The notes beneath the pieces were generated by a model. It did not search any database. It was not told where the DNA came from and worked only from the letters and a program-made list of their open reading frames with translations. Positions 16,739 to 24,938 of a stretch of DNA of 64,000 nucleotides are shown here, piece after piece; position 1 is the first letter of the stretch, and every line of letters starts with the position of its first letter. A program made the position numbers and the translations under genes. Source of the stretch: Prevotella sp. Its GTDB lineage: Bacteria; Bacteroidota; Bacteroidia; Bacteroidales; Bacteroidaceae. Where the stretch lies: the NCBI GenBank assembly GCA_017470345.1, contig JAFUEP010000042.1:124001-188000 (forward strand). The letters run 5' to 3'.

Positions 16739-18592
16739 TTAAATACCAAGTTTCTGATTATACTCTTTCAAAGTCTCAAGAACATTGCACTTCACGTGGA
16801 TGAAGTTCTCGATGCCGGCAGCCTTCAGGTCCTCCATGCAGGCAGGAGCGCCAGCCACGACGAACATGGCGCGGCCGTCGAGATACTTGAAAGCAGGGAT
16901 GGCATACTCAGCATACTCATCGTCGCTCGAGCAGATGACCACGATGTCGGCCTTGGCCTCCAGGGCGGCGTCGACACCTTCCTCGACGGTCTTGAAGCCG
17001 AGGTTATCAATCACCTTATAGCCGGCGCAGGCGAGGAAGTTGCACGAGAACTGTGCGCGGGCCTGACGCATGGCGAGGTTGCCGATGGTCAGCATGAAGG
17101 CTGTGGGCACGCGGGTCTCCTCGGTGTGGATGCGCAGATCCTCGAAGTCGGCGGCCAGACGGGTCGACTCGAGCTTCTTGAACGTGGGCTCACATTCGCC
17201 CTGATGGCATCCGCAAGCAGCAGCAACGGCGCGCTTGCCTTCGCTCTTCTCCGTGAAGTTGGGGAACTGGTTGGTGCCGAGCAGGAACTCCTTGCGCTTG
17301 GCGGCATCGCCGTGGCGCTTCACGTTGGTGGCGTTGATGTCGTCCTGCACGGTGCCCTTCTTCAGGGCCTCGAGGAATCCGCCCTCCTCCTCGACCTTGA
17401 GGAAGAGTTTCCAGCCTTCCTTGGCCAGTGCGTCAGTCAGATGCTCAATGTAATAGGAGCCGGCCGAGGGGTCGACGATGCGGTCGAAGTGGCTCTCCTC
17501 CTTGATGAGCAGCTGCTGGTTGCGGGCGATGCGCTCGCTGAAGTCAGTAGCCTTCTCGTAGGGGGCGTCGAACGGAGTGACGACCATCGAGTGGACACCG
17601 CCCAGAGCGGCCGACATAGCCTCGGTCTGCGAGCGGAGCAGATTGACGTAGGAATCGAACAGCGTCTGGTTATACGTTGACGTTGAAGCGTTTATCACCA
17701 TCTTGCAGGCGCAGTCGCACTTGGGCTCATACTGCTTGACGATCTGTGCCCACAGCATGCGTGCGGCACGGAACTTGGCAATCTCCATGAAGTAGTTCTC
17801 CGAGATGCCCATGTAGAACTTGATGCTCTTGGCAGCCAGATCCACATCGACGCCAGCGTCGACCAGCTGCTGCAGGTACTCGTTACCCCAAGCCAAGGCA
17901 TAGCCGAGCTCCTGGACGATGTAGGCACCAGCATTGTTGAGCGTATCTGAGTGGACCATGACGCAGCGCAGGTTGGGATAGTCCTTGAGGGTTTCCACCA
18001 GCTTAGGCATTTCGGCCAGCAGGGCGGTGGTGTCCTTGCCCTTCTGCAGCATCTTGTCCATCGGGTCGAATCCGACGCCGCCGACAATCTTCTCCTTGTC
18101 GTAGCCCATCTTCTCGAAGTACTTCACCAGAATCTCGGCCAGCTCGACGGCGTGGCGCGGGCAGGTGCGATAGCTCACCTCCACGATGTCGAGGCGGATA
18201 TCTTTGAGCAGGGTCTCGATGAACTCGGGGCTCACCTGGTCGCCGCCGAAGCGGAAGCCCAGCGAGTCGACGCCCTTGTTCAGAATGTCGAGGGCCTTCT
18301 TGTTGGCCTCCACGGGGTCGTCGACCTTGATGTTCTGACGGACATACCACTCGTTAGAGTCTTTCTTGTTGCCACGCACGAAGGGGAATTCACCAGGCAG
18401 TGAGTCGGGCGTCTTCAGGTCCTTCAGGTCTTCGCGACGATAGAAAGGCTGCACGTTAAAACCTTCGTTTGTTCTCCACACAAGGCGCTTCTGGAAGTCG
18501 GCACCCTTCAAGTCTACCTGAATCTTGTCCAGCCACTCCTGGGTGGTAGGCGCGGTAAACTCGGTGAAGAGTTTCTCTCTGTTGTTTGACAT
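16739..18592 (-). CDS. mutA: Methylmalonyl-CoA mutase small subunit
   Basis: A 617-residue paralogue of the large subunit that forms the heterodimer with MutB. It starts MSNNREKLFTEFTAP and keeps the barrel fold (WRTNEGFNVQPFYRREDL, AGSYYIEHLTDALAKEGW). It lacks the DxHxxG cobalamin motif, as expected for the non-catalytic subunit. A degenerate C-terminal flavodoxin-like domain (VVICSSDDEYAEYAIPAF) remains. It is first in a two-gene operon from a promoter at 18635-18642. The middle region has a Cys-rich insertion (ACGCHQGECE) whose role I cannot tell. Confidence 0.96.
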   Translation of the reverse strand: MSNNREKLFTEFTAPTTQEWLDKIQVDLKGADFQKRLVWRTNEGFNVQPFYRREDLKDLKTPDSLPGEFPFVRGNKKDSNEWYVRQNIKVDDPVEANKKALDILNKGVDSLGFRFGGDQVSPEFIETLLKDIRLDIVEVSYRTCPRHAVELAEILVKYFEKMGYDKEKIVGGVGFDPMDKMLQKGKDTTALLAEMPKLVETLKDYPNLRCVMVHSDTLNNAGAYIVQELGYALAWGNEYLQQLVDAGVDVDLAAKSIKFYMGISENYFMEIAKFRAARMLWAQIVKQYEPKCDCACKMVINASTSTYNQTLFDSYVNLLRSQTEAMSAALGGVHSMVVTPFDAPYEKATDFSERIARNQQLLIKEESHFDRIVDPSAGSYYIEHLTDALAKEGWKLFLKVEEEGGFLEALKKGTVQDDINATNVKRHGDAAKRKEFLLGTNQFPNFTEKSEGKRAVAAACGCHQGECEPTFKKLESTRLAADFEDLRIHTEETRVPTAFMLTIGNLAMRQARAQFSCNFLACAGYKVIDNLGFKTVEEGVDAALEAKADIVVICSSDDEYAEYAIPAFKYLDGRAMFVVAGAPACMEDLKAAGIENFIHVKCNVLETLKEYNQKLGI

Positions 18593-18634
18593 AGTTTTTT
18601 AGTATTACAATATAAGTTTTACGTTTTCAGTCTG

Positions 18635-18642
18635 CAAAGGTA
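18635..18642 (-). promoter_or_regulatory. mutA-mutB promoter -7 box
   Basis: TACCTTTG on the minus strand, 42 bp before the mutA ATG. The resulting leader of ~36 nt is too short for a cobalamin riboswitch. Confidence 0.7.
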
Positions 18643-18698
18643 CAACTTTTTCAGGAAGCCACAAAGAAATAATTCATAATATTCCTAAAAGAATTCAG

Positions 18699-18808
18699 AA
18701 AAGCGCCACTTCCCCAAAAGAGAAGTGCCGCTTTGAAGGCAGAGAAGCGGTCCTTTGAGGGCAGAGAAGTACCGCTTTGAGGGCAGCGAAGTGCCACTTT
18801 GTCAAGAG
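18699..18808. repeat. Array of five 22-bp units (AAG...CTT type)
   Basis: Cores start at 18702, 18724, 18746, 18768 and 18790, an exact 22-bp period. The ten-base cores read AGCGCCACTT, AGTGCCGCTT, AGCGGTCCTT, AGTACCGCTT and AGTGCCACTT, so the flanks stay constant while the centre varies and flips. Linkers are close to TGAGGGCAGAGA. The array begins 3 bp past the stop of the ABC transporter gene and lies upstream of mutA. Confidence 0.9.
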
Positions 18809-18811
18809 GGG

Positions 18812-20650
18812 TCAAATGCCGTCGCCTGTGTATAGGCTATAATACTGTCCGTGGAGGTCGAGCAGCTCCTGGTGCGTACCATGCTCGGCAATGCGTCCAT
18901 GGTCGAGCACGATGATCTGATCGGCATTGCGGACGGTCGAAAGGCGATGGGCGATGACAAAGGTGGTGCGCCCCTGCATGAGCGAGTCCATGCCCCGCTG
19001 GACGAGCTGTTCCGTGCGGGTGTCGATGGAGCTGGTGGCCTCGTCGAGGATGAGCACAGGCGGATTGGCTACTGCGGCGCGTGCAATGGCCAGCAGCTGG
19101 CGCTCGCCCTGCGAGAGGTTGCCGCCGTCGCCCTGCAGCAGAGTCTGATAGCCCTGAGCCAGACGGAGGATGAAGTCGTGGGCTCCGACGAGCTGGGCAG
19201 CGCGCACGCAGTCGTCGTCAGTAGCCTCGAGACAGCCGTAGCGGATGTTGTCGAGCACCGTGCCCGTGAAGAGATGGGTCTCCTGGAGGACGATGGTCAT
19301 GCTGCGGCGCAGCGATGTCTTTCGGATGTCGTTGATGGGAATACCGTCGTAGAGTATCTCGCCCTTCTGGATATCATAGAAGCGGTTAATGAGATTGATG
19401 ATCGTGGTCTTGCCCGCCCCCGTTCCGCCCACGAAGGCAATCTTCTGGCCAGGGTTGGTGTTGATGTCGATATCGAACAGCACCTGCTTCTCAGCCGTAT
19501 AGCCAAAGTCGACGTCGCGGAAGTCGACATCGCCCTTGGGGTCTGTCAGCTCGCGCGTGCCCTCGTCCACCTCTAGAGCGGCATCGCCCAGGGCGAAGAC
19601 GCGCTCAGCGCCCACGGATGCATTGAGCACGGAGTTGATCTGCTGGCTGACGTGCGAGATGGGCTGGGTAAAGCTCTTGTTCAGCTGTAGGAACGAGACG
19701 ATGGTGCCGAGCGTAATGGAGAATTGAAAATTGAGAATTGAGAAGTGGTTGAGTGCGAGTGATGCGCCCACGACGGCTATCAGCACATAGGCCAGGTTGC
19801 CAAGGTTGCCATTGACAGGCATGACGATATTGGCGATCTTATTGGCATTATAGGCCGACGAGCGAAGCCGCTCGTTGATCAGCTCGAACTGGCTGATGGC
19901 CTGCTGCTCATGACAGAACACCTTGACGACCTTCTGCCCCGTCATCATCTCCTCGATGAAGCCGTTGACCTGAGCCAGCGACTCCTGCTGGGTGCGGAAA
20001 TAGCCGCGCGACCACTGGCCCAGACGGGTCGTGACGACCATCATGACGGCTGCCATCACGATGCTGACCAGCGTCAATGGTACGGAGAGCACCACCATCG
20101 ACGAGAAAGTGGCCACGATGGTGATGACGCTGGAGAAGACCTGTGCCATCGCCGTGGAGATCATCTGGCGCAACGAGTCGACATCGTTGGTATAGACAGA
20201 CATCAGCTCGCCATGGGAGTGCTGGTCGAAATAGCTGATGGGCAGCTTCTGCATGCGCTCGAAGATCTGCTTTCTGAGGCGCAACATCGTGCCCTGCGAG
20301 ACATTGATCATCAGGCGGTTGTAGGTGTAGCTGGCAATGACGCCAAGCAGCAGCACGAGTCCCAGCTTGAACAGAGTCTGCATGAGCGAGGCATACTCAG
20401 GATTGGCCACCTGGGTGAGAGGCACGATGTAGTCGTCGATGAGCGTGCGGGTGAAGAGCGTGGAAGCGAGCGACGTGATGCTCGACACGACGATGCAGGC
20501 GAGCACGGTCAGGATGGAGAAGCGATAGTTGCGCATGACATAGCCAAAGAGCCGCAGCATGACCTGACGCTGCTGGCGCGACGCCCGCTGAAATCCGGCA
20601 TTCTGTCCTGGGTGCCCCTGCGGGCCTCGATTGAAGTTAGGCTGTCTCAT
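18812..20650 (-). CDS. ABC exporter subunit with canonical ATPase site
   Basis: A 612-residue half-transporter of the multidrug/lipid exporter type. A six-helix membrane domain (about 30-345) precedes a nucleotide-binding domain with Walker A GGTGAGKTT, signature LSQGERQ and Walker B LILDEATSSID (catalytic Glu present). The start overlaps the stop of the upstream ABC gene by 4 bp, so the two are translationally coupled and very likely form a heterodimer. Its N-terminal tail is Gln/Arg/Pro-rich. A short low-complexity insertion (HFSILNFQFS) in the membrane domain is encoded by a repeat tract at 19719-19746. The substrate is unknown. Confidence 0.92.
   Translation of the reverse strand: MRQPNFNRGPQGHPGQNAGFQRASRQQRQVMLRLFGYVMRNYRFSILTVLACIVVSSITSLASTLFTRTLIDDYIVPLTQVANPEYASLMQTLFKLGLVLLLGVIASYTYNRLMINVSQGTMLRLRKQIFERMQKLPISYFDQHSHGELMSVYTNDVDSLRQMISTAMAQVFSSVITIVATFSSMVVLSVPLTLVSIVMAAVMMVVTTRLGQWSRGYFRTQQESLAQVNGFIEEMMTGQKVVKVFCHEQQAISQFELINERLRSSAYNANKIANIVMPVNGNLGNLAYVLIAVVGASLALNHFSILNFQFSITLGTIVSFLQLNKSFTQPISHVSQQINSVLNASVGAERVFALGDAALEVDEGTRELTDPKGDVDFRDVDFGYTAEKQVLFDIDINTNPGQKIAFVGGTGAGKTTIINLINRFYDIQKGEILYDGIPINDIRKTSLRRSMTIVLQETHLFTGTVLDNIRYGCLEATDDDCVRAAQLVGAHDFILRLAQGYQTLLQGDGGNLSQGERQLLAIARAAVANPPVLILDEATSSIDTRTEQLVQRGMDSLMQGRTTFVIAHRLSTVRNADQIIVLDHGRIAEHGTHQELLDLHGQYYSLYTGDGI
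19719..19746. repeat. TCAATTCTC-type low-complexity tract within the ABC gene
   Basis: On the minus strand the sequence is a run of TCAATT(C/T)TC units encoding HFSILNFQFSI. The tract is AT-rich in an otherwise GC-rich gene and lies before ITLGTIVSFLQ in the membrane domain. It looks like an in-frame insertion of an intergenic-type repeat. Confidence 0.5.
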
Positions 20651-22446
20651 GCCGCACCTCCTTTCTTTGTTTCATCCGTTGCGGCCTTAGGCTTGTCAAA
20701 GTCGCCCGTATCGGCCATCTGGATGTCATAGATTTCTCGATAGAGCGCATTCGTCTGGAGAAGCCGTTCGTGGGTATCGAAGCCCGTGACGACACCATTG
20801 TCCATCACCAGGATGCGGTCGCAATGCTCCACGCTCGAGATGCGCTGGGCGATGATGAGCTTGGTCATCTCAGGCAGCTCCTCACGGAAGGCTCGCTGGA
20901 TGAGGGCATCTGTGCGCGTGTCGCAGGCTGAGGTGGAGTCGTCGAGCACCAGCACGCGGGGATGCTTCAGCAGGGCGCGGGCGATGCAGAGGCGCTGCTT
21001 CTGGCCGCCACTGACATTGGTGCCGCCTTGCTCGATTCTCGTGTCATACTGATTGGGCATCTCCATGATGAAGCCGTCGGCCTGGGCCATGCGGCAAGCC
21101 CTTCGGCAATCGTCCAGGGTCGCTTCAGGATTGCCCCAGCGGAGGTTGTCGATGACGGAGCCGCTGAAAAGCGTATTCTGCTGGAGCACCACCGCAACGG
21201 CCGCGCGAAGGGTCGTCAGGTCATATTCCCTGACGTCGCGTCCGCCTACCAGCACCTGACCTTTGTTCACATCGTAGAGCCGGGATATCAGGCTGACCAG
21301 TGTTGACTTGCCAGAGCCTGTGCCGCCAATGATGCCAATCGTCTCGCCTGACTCGATGCGGAACGAGACGTTGTAGAGAGCCGAACGGCGATGCTCCTTG
21401 GTCGGGCTGTCTGTTTTTGTCGTATAATCAAACCTGACGCCACGGAACTCCACACTGCCGTCAGCAAGTTCGAAGATGGGATCTGCGGGGTTGACGATAT
21501 CGGCTTTTTCCTCAATCACTTCGCTGACACGACGGGCCGAGGCGGCACTCTGGGTCAGCATGACGAATATCATGGAGAGCATCATCAGCGCCTGAAGGAT
21601 TGACATGACGTAGGTGAAGAGCGAGGTCAGCTCACCCGTCGTCAGCGTGCCGCCAACTATGAAGTGGGCGCCCCACCAGGAGAGGGCGATGATGCAGCCA
21701 TAGACCACCATGTTCATCACGGGATGATTGAAAGCCATAAGGCCCTCGGCCTTGGTGTACAACTTATATAAAGCCTCGGCTGCACGGTTGAATTTGTCAG
21801 TCTCGTAGTCCTCGCGGACGAAGGCTTTCACCACGCGGATGCCGCTCACGTTCTCCTGCACGCTTTGGTTCAGGTCGTCATAGCGTTCATAGACTTGACG
21901 GAAGAGCTTCACCACACGCGAAATGATCTGCCAGATGCTGAAGCCAAGCACAACCATCGCCACGATAAAGATCAGCGACAGCCGCGGATCGATGATCAGA
22001 CACATGACCACTGACAGCAACAGACGGAACGGCGCACGCACCGTCACGCGGAGAATCTGCTGATAGGCTTGCTGAAGGCTCTGCACGTCAGTCGTCATGC
22101 GGGTGACGAGGCCCGAAGTAGAATACTTGTCGATGTCGGAGAAAGCGAACGTCTGGACATTGCGATACATAGCCCGACGGAGGTTGGCCGCAAAGCCCGT
22201 CGAGGCGTAGGCAGAGACACGGCCTGCCATAATGCCGAAAAAGAGCGACAGGGCGGCCATGAGGAGCATCAGCAGGCCCTCGCGATAGACCTCCTGAATA
22301 TTGCCGGCATTGAGGCCAAGGTCGATGAGACGGGCCGTCACGTAGGGTATCATGACGTCCATCACCACCTCCAAGGCGGTCAGCAGCGGCGTGGCGAGCG
22401 ATGCACGGCGATATTCTCCTATTTGATTATAAAGTGTTGAAAGCAT
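20647..22446 (-). CDS. ABC exporter subunit with degenerate ATPase site
   Basis: A 599-residue half-transporter. The membrane domain (about 15-310) precedes a nucleotide-binding domain with Walker A GGTGSGKST, signature VSGGQKQR and Walker B VLVLDDSTSACD. The catalytic Glu after Walker B is replaced by Asp, the usual mark of the degenerate site in heterodimeric exporters such as TM287/288 and BmrCD. It is the first gene of a two-gene operon with its own promoter (22498-22505), divergent from msrC. Family and heterodimer inference are strong; the cargo is unknown. Confidence 0.93.
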   Translation of the reverse strand: MLSTLYNQIGEYRRASLATPLLTALEVVMDVMIPYVTARLIDLGLNAGNIQEVYREGLLMLLMAALSLFFGIMAGRVSAYASTGFAANLRRAMYRNVQTFAFSDIDKYSTSGLVTRMTTDVQSLQQAYQQILRVTVRAPFRLLLSVVMCLIIDPRLSLIFIVAMVVLGFSIWQIISRVVKLFRQVYERYDDLNQSVQENVSGIRVVKAFVREDYETDKFNRAAEALYKLYTKAEGLMAFNHPVMNMVVYGCIIALSWWGAHFIVGGTLTTGELTSLFTYVMSILQALMMLSMIFVMLTQSAASARRVSEVIEEKADIVNPADPIFELADGSVEFRGVRFDYTTKTDSPTKEHRRSALYNVSFRIESGETIGIIGGTGSGKSTLVSLISRLYDVNKGQVLVGGRDVREYDLTTLRAAVAVVLQQNTLFSGSVIDNLRWGNPEATLDDCRRACRMAQADGFIMEMPNQYDTRIEQGGTNVSGGQKQRLCIARALLKHPRVLVLDDSTSACDTRTDALIQRAFREELPEMTKLIIAQRISSVEHCDRILVMDNGVVTGFDTHERLLQTNALYREIYDIQMADTGDFDKPKAATDETKKGGAA

Positions 22447-22497
22447 TCTGTTTTTGTTCAGTTAATCATCTTGAGTTGGTCATCAATAAAACGACGG

Positions 22498-22505
22498 CAA
22501 AGGTA
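22498..22505 (-). promoter_or_regulatory. ABC exporter operon promoter -7 box
   Basis: TACCTTTG on the minus strand, 52 bp before the ATG at 22446, divergent from the msrC promoter. Confidence 0.65.
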
Positions 22506-22510
22506 CAAAG

Positions 22511-22550
22511 AAAAAATGGAACCGCCAAATATTTGGTTGTTCCATTTTTT
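22511..22550. promoter_or_regulatory. Symmetric inverted repeat between divergent promoters
   Basis: AAAAAATGGAA (22511-22521) and TTCCATTTTTT (22540-22550) are perfect complements around a central 12-bp palindrome CCAAATATTTGG (22525-22536). The element spans the upstream parts of both divergent promoters. It could be an operator for one regulator controlling both units; this is inference from position and symmetry. Confidence 0.55.
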
Positions 22551-22555
22551 ATTCG

Positions 22556-22563
22556 TACCTTTG
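22556..22563 (+). promoter_or_regulatory. msrC-pfkB promoter -7 box
   Basis: TACCTTTG, only 8 bp before the ATG at 22572, so the mRNA leader is nearly absent. It excludes the longer upstream reading frame. Confidence 0.65.
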
Positions 22564-22571
22564 CACGACTT

Positions 22572-23033
22572 ATGAATAAGGAGCAAAAATATCAGCAGAT
22601 GCTGCCGCAGTTGGCGGCACTCATCGAAGGCGAGAAGGACGAGGTCAGCGTTCTTGCCAATACCAGTGCACTACTCAGCGAGACCTTCGGATGGCTGTGG
22701 ACGGGATTCTATCTCGTACGCGACGGAGAACTCAGGCTGGGTCCTTTTCAAGGCAGCGTCGCCTGCATGCACATCGCCAAGGGGCGCGGCGTCTGCGGAA
22801 CGGCCTGGGAGCAAGATGCCACTCAGGTCGTGGCCGACGTCGAAGCCTTTCCCGGTCACATTGCCTGCAGCAGTCTATCACGTTCGGAGATTGTCGTTCC
22901 GATGCACAACAGCCAAGGCGAGGTCGTCGGAGTGCTCGACATCGACCATTCCGAGCTCAGCACCTTCGATGACACGGACCGTAAGTATCTTGAACAGGCA
23001 GTCCTGCTGATCACCAACACATTATATCTATGA
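22572..23033 (+). CDS. msrC: Free methionine-(R)-sulfoxide reductase (GAF-domain)
   Basis: A 153-residue single GAF-domain protein of the fRMsr/YebR family, which reduces free methionine-R-sulfoxide using three cysteines. They are visible here as Cys65 (GSVACMHI), Cys75 (GRGVCGTAW) and Cys99 (GHIACSSLSRSEIVVPM). The ligand block GVLDIDHSELSTFDD follows. The start at 22572 lies just after the -7 box. The stop overlaps the next gene's ATG by 4 bp, so a sugar-kinase-like gene is co-translated. The role is protection of free methionine against oxidation in the cytoplasm. Confidence 0.9.
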   Translation: MNKEQKYQQMLPQLAALIEGEKDEVSVLANTSALLSETFGWLWTGFYLVRDGELRLGPFQGSVACMHIAKGRGVCGTAWEQDATQVVADVEAFPGHIACSSLSRSEIVVPMHNSQGEVVGVLDIDHSELSTFDDTDRKYLEQAVLLITNTLYL

Positions 23034-23911
23034 AGAAGAATATCCTATGTATCGGCCATATTACGCACGACCGAATCATCACACCAGCACAGCCGCAAGG
23101 AGTCGACTGCGCAGGAGGAACAGCCTACTATGTGGCGTGGGCTATGCAACACCTGCCTCACGACGTTAGTTTCGGAGTCGTCACCGCTGTCGGCGAAGAC
23201 CTTAAGCAAGAAATTGAGAAACTAAGCCAAGCCGGCATTGACATCAACGACCTGGGCAGTCCTTCGAGTGTCTACTTCGAAAACAGCTATGGCCGGAACA
23301 TGAACAACCGTCGGCAGCGAGTCATGTCGAAGGCTCAGCCCTTCAGCATAGAACAGCTGAAAGACTATGAGGCCGACGTGTTCCACTTAGGCACTCTGCT
23401 ACAGGATGATTTCGCTCCTGAAGTGGTGGAATATCTGGCCAGCAAGGGACGCATCTGCGTCGACGTGCAGGGCTATCTGCGCGAAGTGCGTGGACAGCGT
23501 GTCTATGCCGTCGACTGGCCTGACAAGCTGCGTGTTCTTGAACACACTGACATACTAAAGGTGAACGAGCACGAGATTGACGTGCTCACCGACGGTGAGC
23601 GCGACCTTCGGCGAGGCGCCCGTCTCATAGCCAAATGGGGCGTTCGCGAAGTCCTTGTCACGCTGGGCAGCTACGGCTCGCTCATCTACGACGGAGACCG
23701 CTTCTACGAAATCCCAGGCTATCCCCCTCATCGCGTGGTTGACGCAACAGGATGTGGCGACACTTATGCTGCGGGATATCTCTATGCCCGTGCACTCGGC
23801 GCTTCCTGCGACGAGGCCGGACATCTGGCAGCCGCCATGTGCACGCTCAAATTGGAGCACACAGGACCATTCGACAGCACGATTGAAGCCGTCCGAAAGA
23901 TTGTTGGATAA
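23030..23911 (+). CDS. PfkB-family carbohydrate kinase
   Basis: A 293-residue ribokinase-like kinase. The N-terminal strand NILCIGHITHDRI starts the fold. The C-terminal active-site block DATGCGDTYAAGYLYARALG has the catalytic Asp near 244 and the GxGD anion hole. The substrate cannot be read from the sequence; family members phosphorylate sugars or nucleosides. The ATG overlaps the msrC stop (ATGA), so the two are translationally coupled. Its 3' end lies 14 bp from the convergent esterase gene, with no clear terminator between. Confidence 0.85.
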   Translation: MKKNILCIGHITHDRIITPAQPQGVDCAGGTAYYVAWAMQHLPHDVSFGVVTAVGEDLKQEIEKLSQAGIDINDLGSPSSVYFENSYGRNMNNRRQRVMSKAQPFSIEQLKDYEADVFHLGTLLQDDFAPEVVEYLASKGRICVDVQGYLREVRGQRVYAVDWPDKLRVLEHTDILKVNEHEIDVLTDGERDLRRGARLIAKWGVREVLVTLGSYGSLIYDGDRFYEIPGYPPHRVVDATGCGDTYAAGYLYARALGASCDEAGHLAAAMCTLKLEHTGPFDSTIEAVRKIVG

Positions 23912-23925
23912 TAAGCTCTCAGGGA

Positions 23926-24933
23926 CTATTTCCACTGAGCGCCCTCACGCAGGACGAATGTGATTTTCGATTTGCGTGGCAGTTGGGGCTTGCTCCATTC
24001 ACCTCCAAGAATCTGAATGGTGGTAGTAGCATTGGAGCGGAGCAGGGCTGCATCGACAGCGGGCTGCAGGTCGAGATAGTTGCCGCGGCCACGACGATCG
24101 ACAGTGAAGTCGGCCTCTGTGCGATACTTCTTGAGCAGAGGCACTTCTTCACAAAGCGCATCGGCCAGCAGGCGGGCCACGACCTGTGCTCCATGAACAT
24201 TATAGTGGGTATTGTCCTGACGGCCATCGGGCACAGAGGGCTCTTCACCTGGCAGGAACCACATGTGGAGCTTTTTGGAGGCCTCACGTCCCAATCCTTG
24301 CTCAAGATCGTGGGTCAACTGGTTTGCGTCGACGAAATGACAATGCATGCGACGGGCCACATCACGCGGGGCCACGGCATAGAGTCCATGTGTATCAATG
24401 AGAGAGTCGCCCTCCACCATCTTCACGCCGTCCTTGAACGTTGTGGCGCGTAGTTTTTCGTCATCATCATTCTCAGGAGCCGCTACAAAATAATTTCGTC
24501 GGACGACACAGTTCATCAGGACAGGTATGCCGCCATGCTCACGTGTCTCACGAACGAACTTAGCTAAGTTGTAGTCGAACGTCGAGCCTGGGTCGGTATG
24601 ACGATCCTTGGGCGACTTCTCATCATTATGTCCAAACTGTATGATGACATAGTCGCCTGGTACCATCTTTTCAAGCACCTTGTCCCAGCGGCCTTCGTTG
24701 ATAAAGCTCAGCGTAGAACGTCCATTCACCGCATGATTATCAATGCGGATGTTGTCGTCAAAAAAACACTGCAATGCCATTCCCCATCCACGTTCCTGCT
24801 TGCCGTTGGAGATATCCTTGTTGGCCATTGTCGAGTCGCCAATCATAAAGATGGTAGTTGGCCGGCGGTCATTAGCCGAGATTAACATCAAGGTCAGGAG
24901 TGCTACAGCGGCACCTGTCAACAGTCTGTTCAT
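23926..24933 (-). CDS. CE12-type rhamnogalacturonan acetylesterase with pectinesterase-like stub
   Basis: A 335-residue secreted SGNH hydrolase. The signal peptide is about 1-20. The nucleophile is Ser34 in IGDST, with Gly/Asn blocks (HAVNGRST, then GHND at 101-104) and the catalytic Asp/His near 240-247 (DNTHYNVHG). This is the CE12 pattern of enzymes that remove acetyl groups from rhamnogalacturonan. Residues ~272-335 (DFTVDRRGRGNYLDLQPAVD) resemble only the first strands of a CE8 pectin methylesterase and then stop, as if a CE12-CE8 fusion had been cut short. It lies 5 bp after hisS on the same strand, so it is read with a housekeeping operon. Confidence 0.85.
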   Translation of the reverse strand: MNRLLTGAAVALLTLMLISANDRRPTTIFMIGDSTMANKDISNGKQERGWGMALQCFFDDNIRIDNHAVNGRSTLSFINEGRWDKVLEKMVPGDYVIIQFGHNDEKSPKDRHTDPGSTFDYNLAKFVRETREHGGIPVLMNCVVRRNYFVAAPENDDDEKLRATTFKDGVKMVEGDSLIDTHGLYAVAPRDVARRMHCHFVDANQLTHDLEQGLGREASKKLHMWFLPGEEPSVPDGRQDNTHYNVHGAQVVARLLADALCEEVPLLKKYRTEADFTVDRRGRGNYLDLQPAVDAALLRSNATTTIQILGGEWSKPQLPRKSKITFVLREGAQWK

Positions 24934-24938
24934 ATCCG

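Noticed and set aside
18593-18650. Cobalamin riboswitch before mutA
   Set aside because: The promoter box leaves only ~36 nt of leader, too short, and no B12-box sequence is seen.
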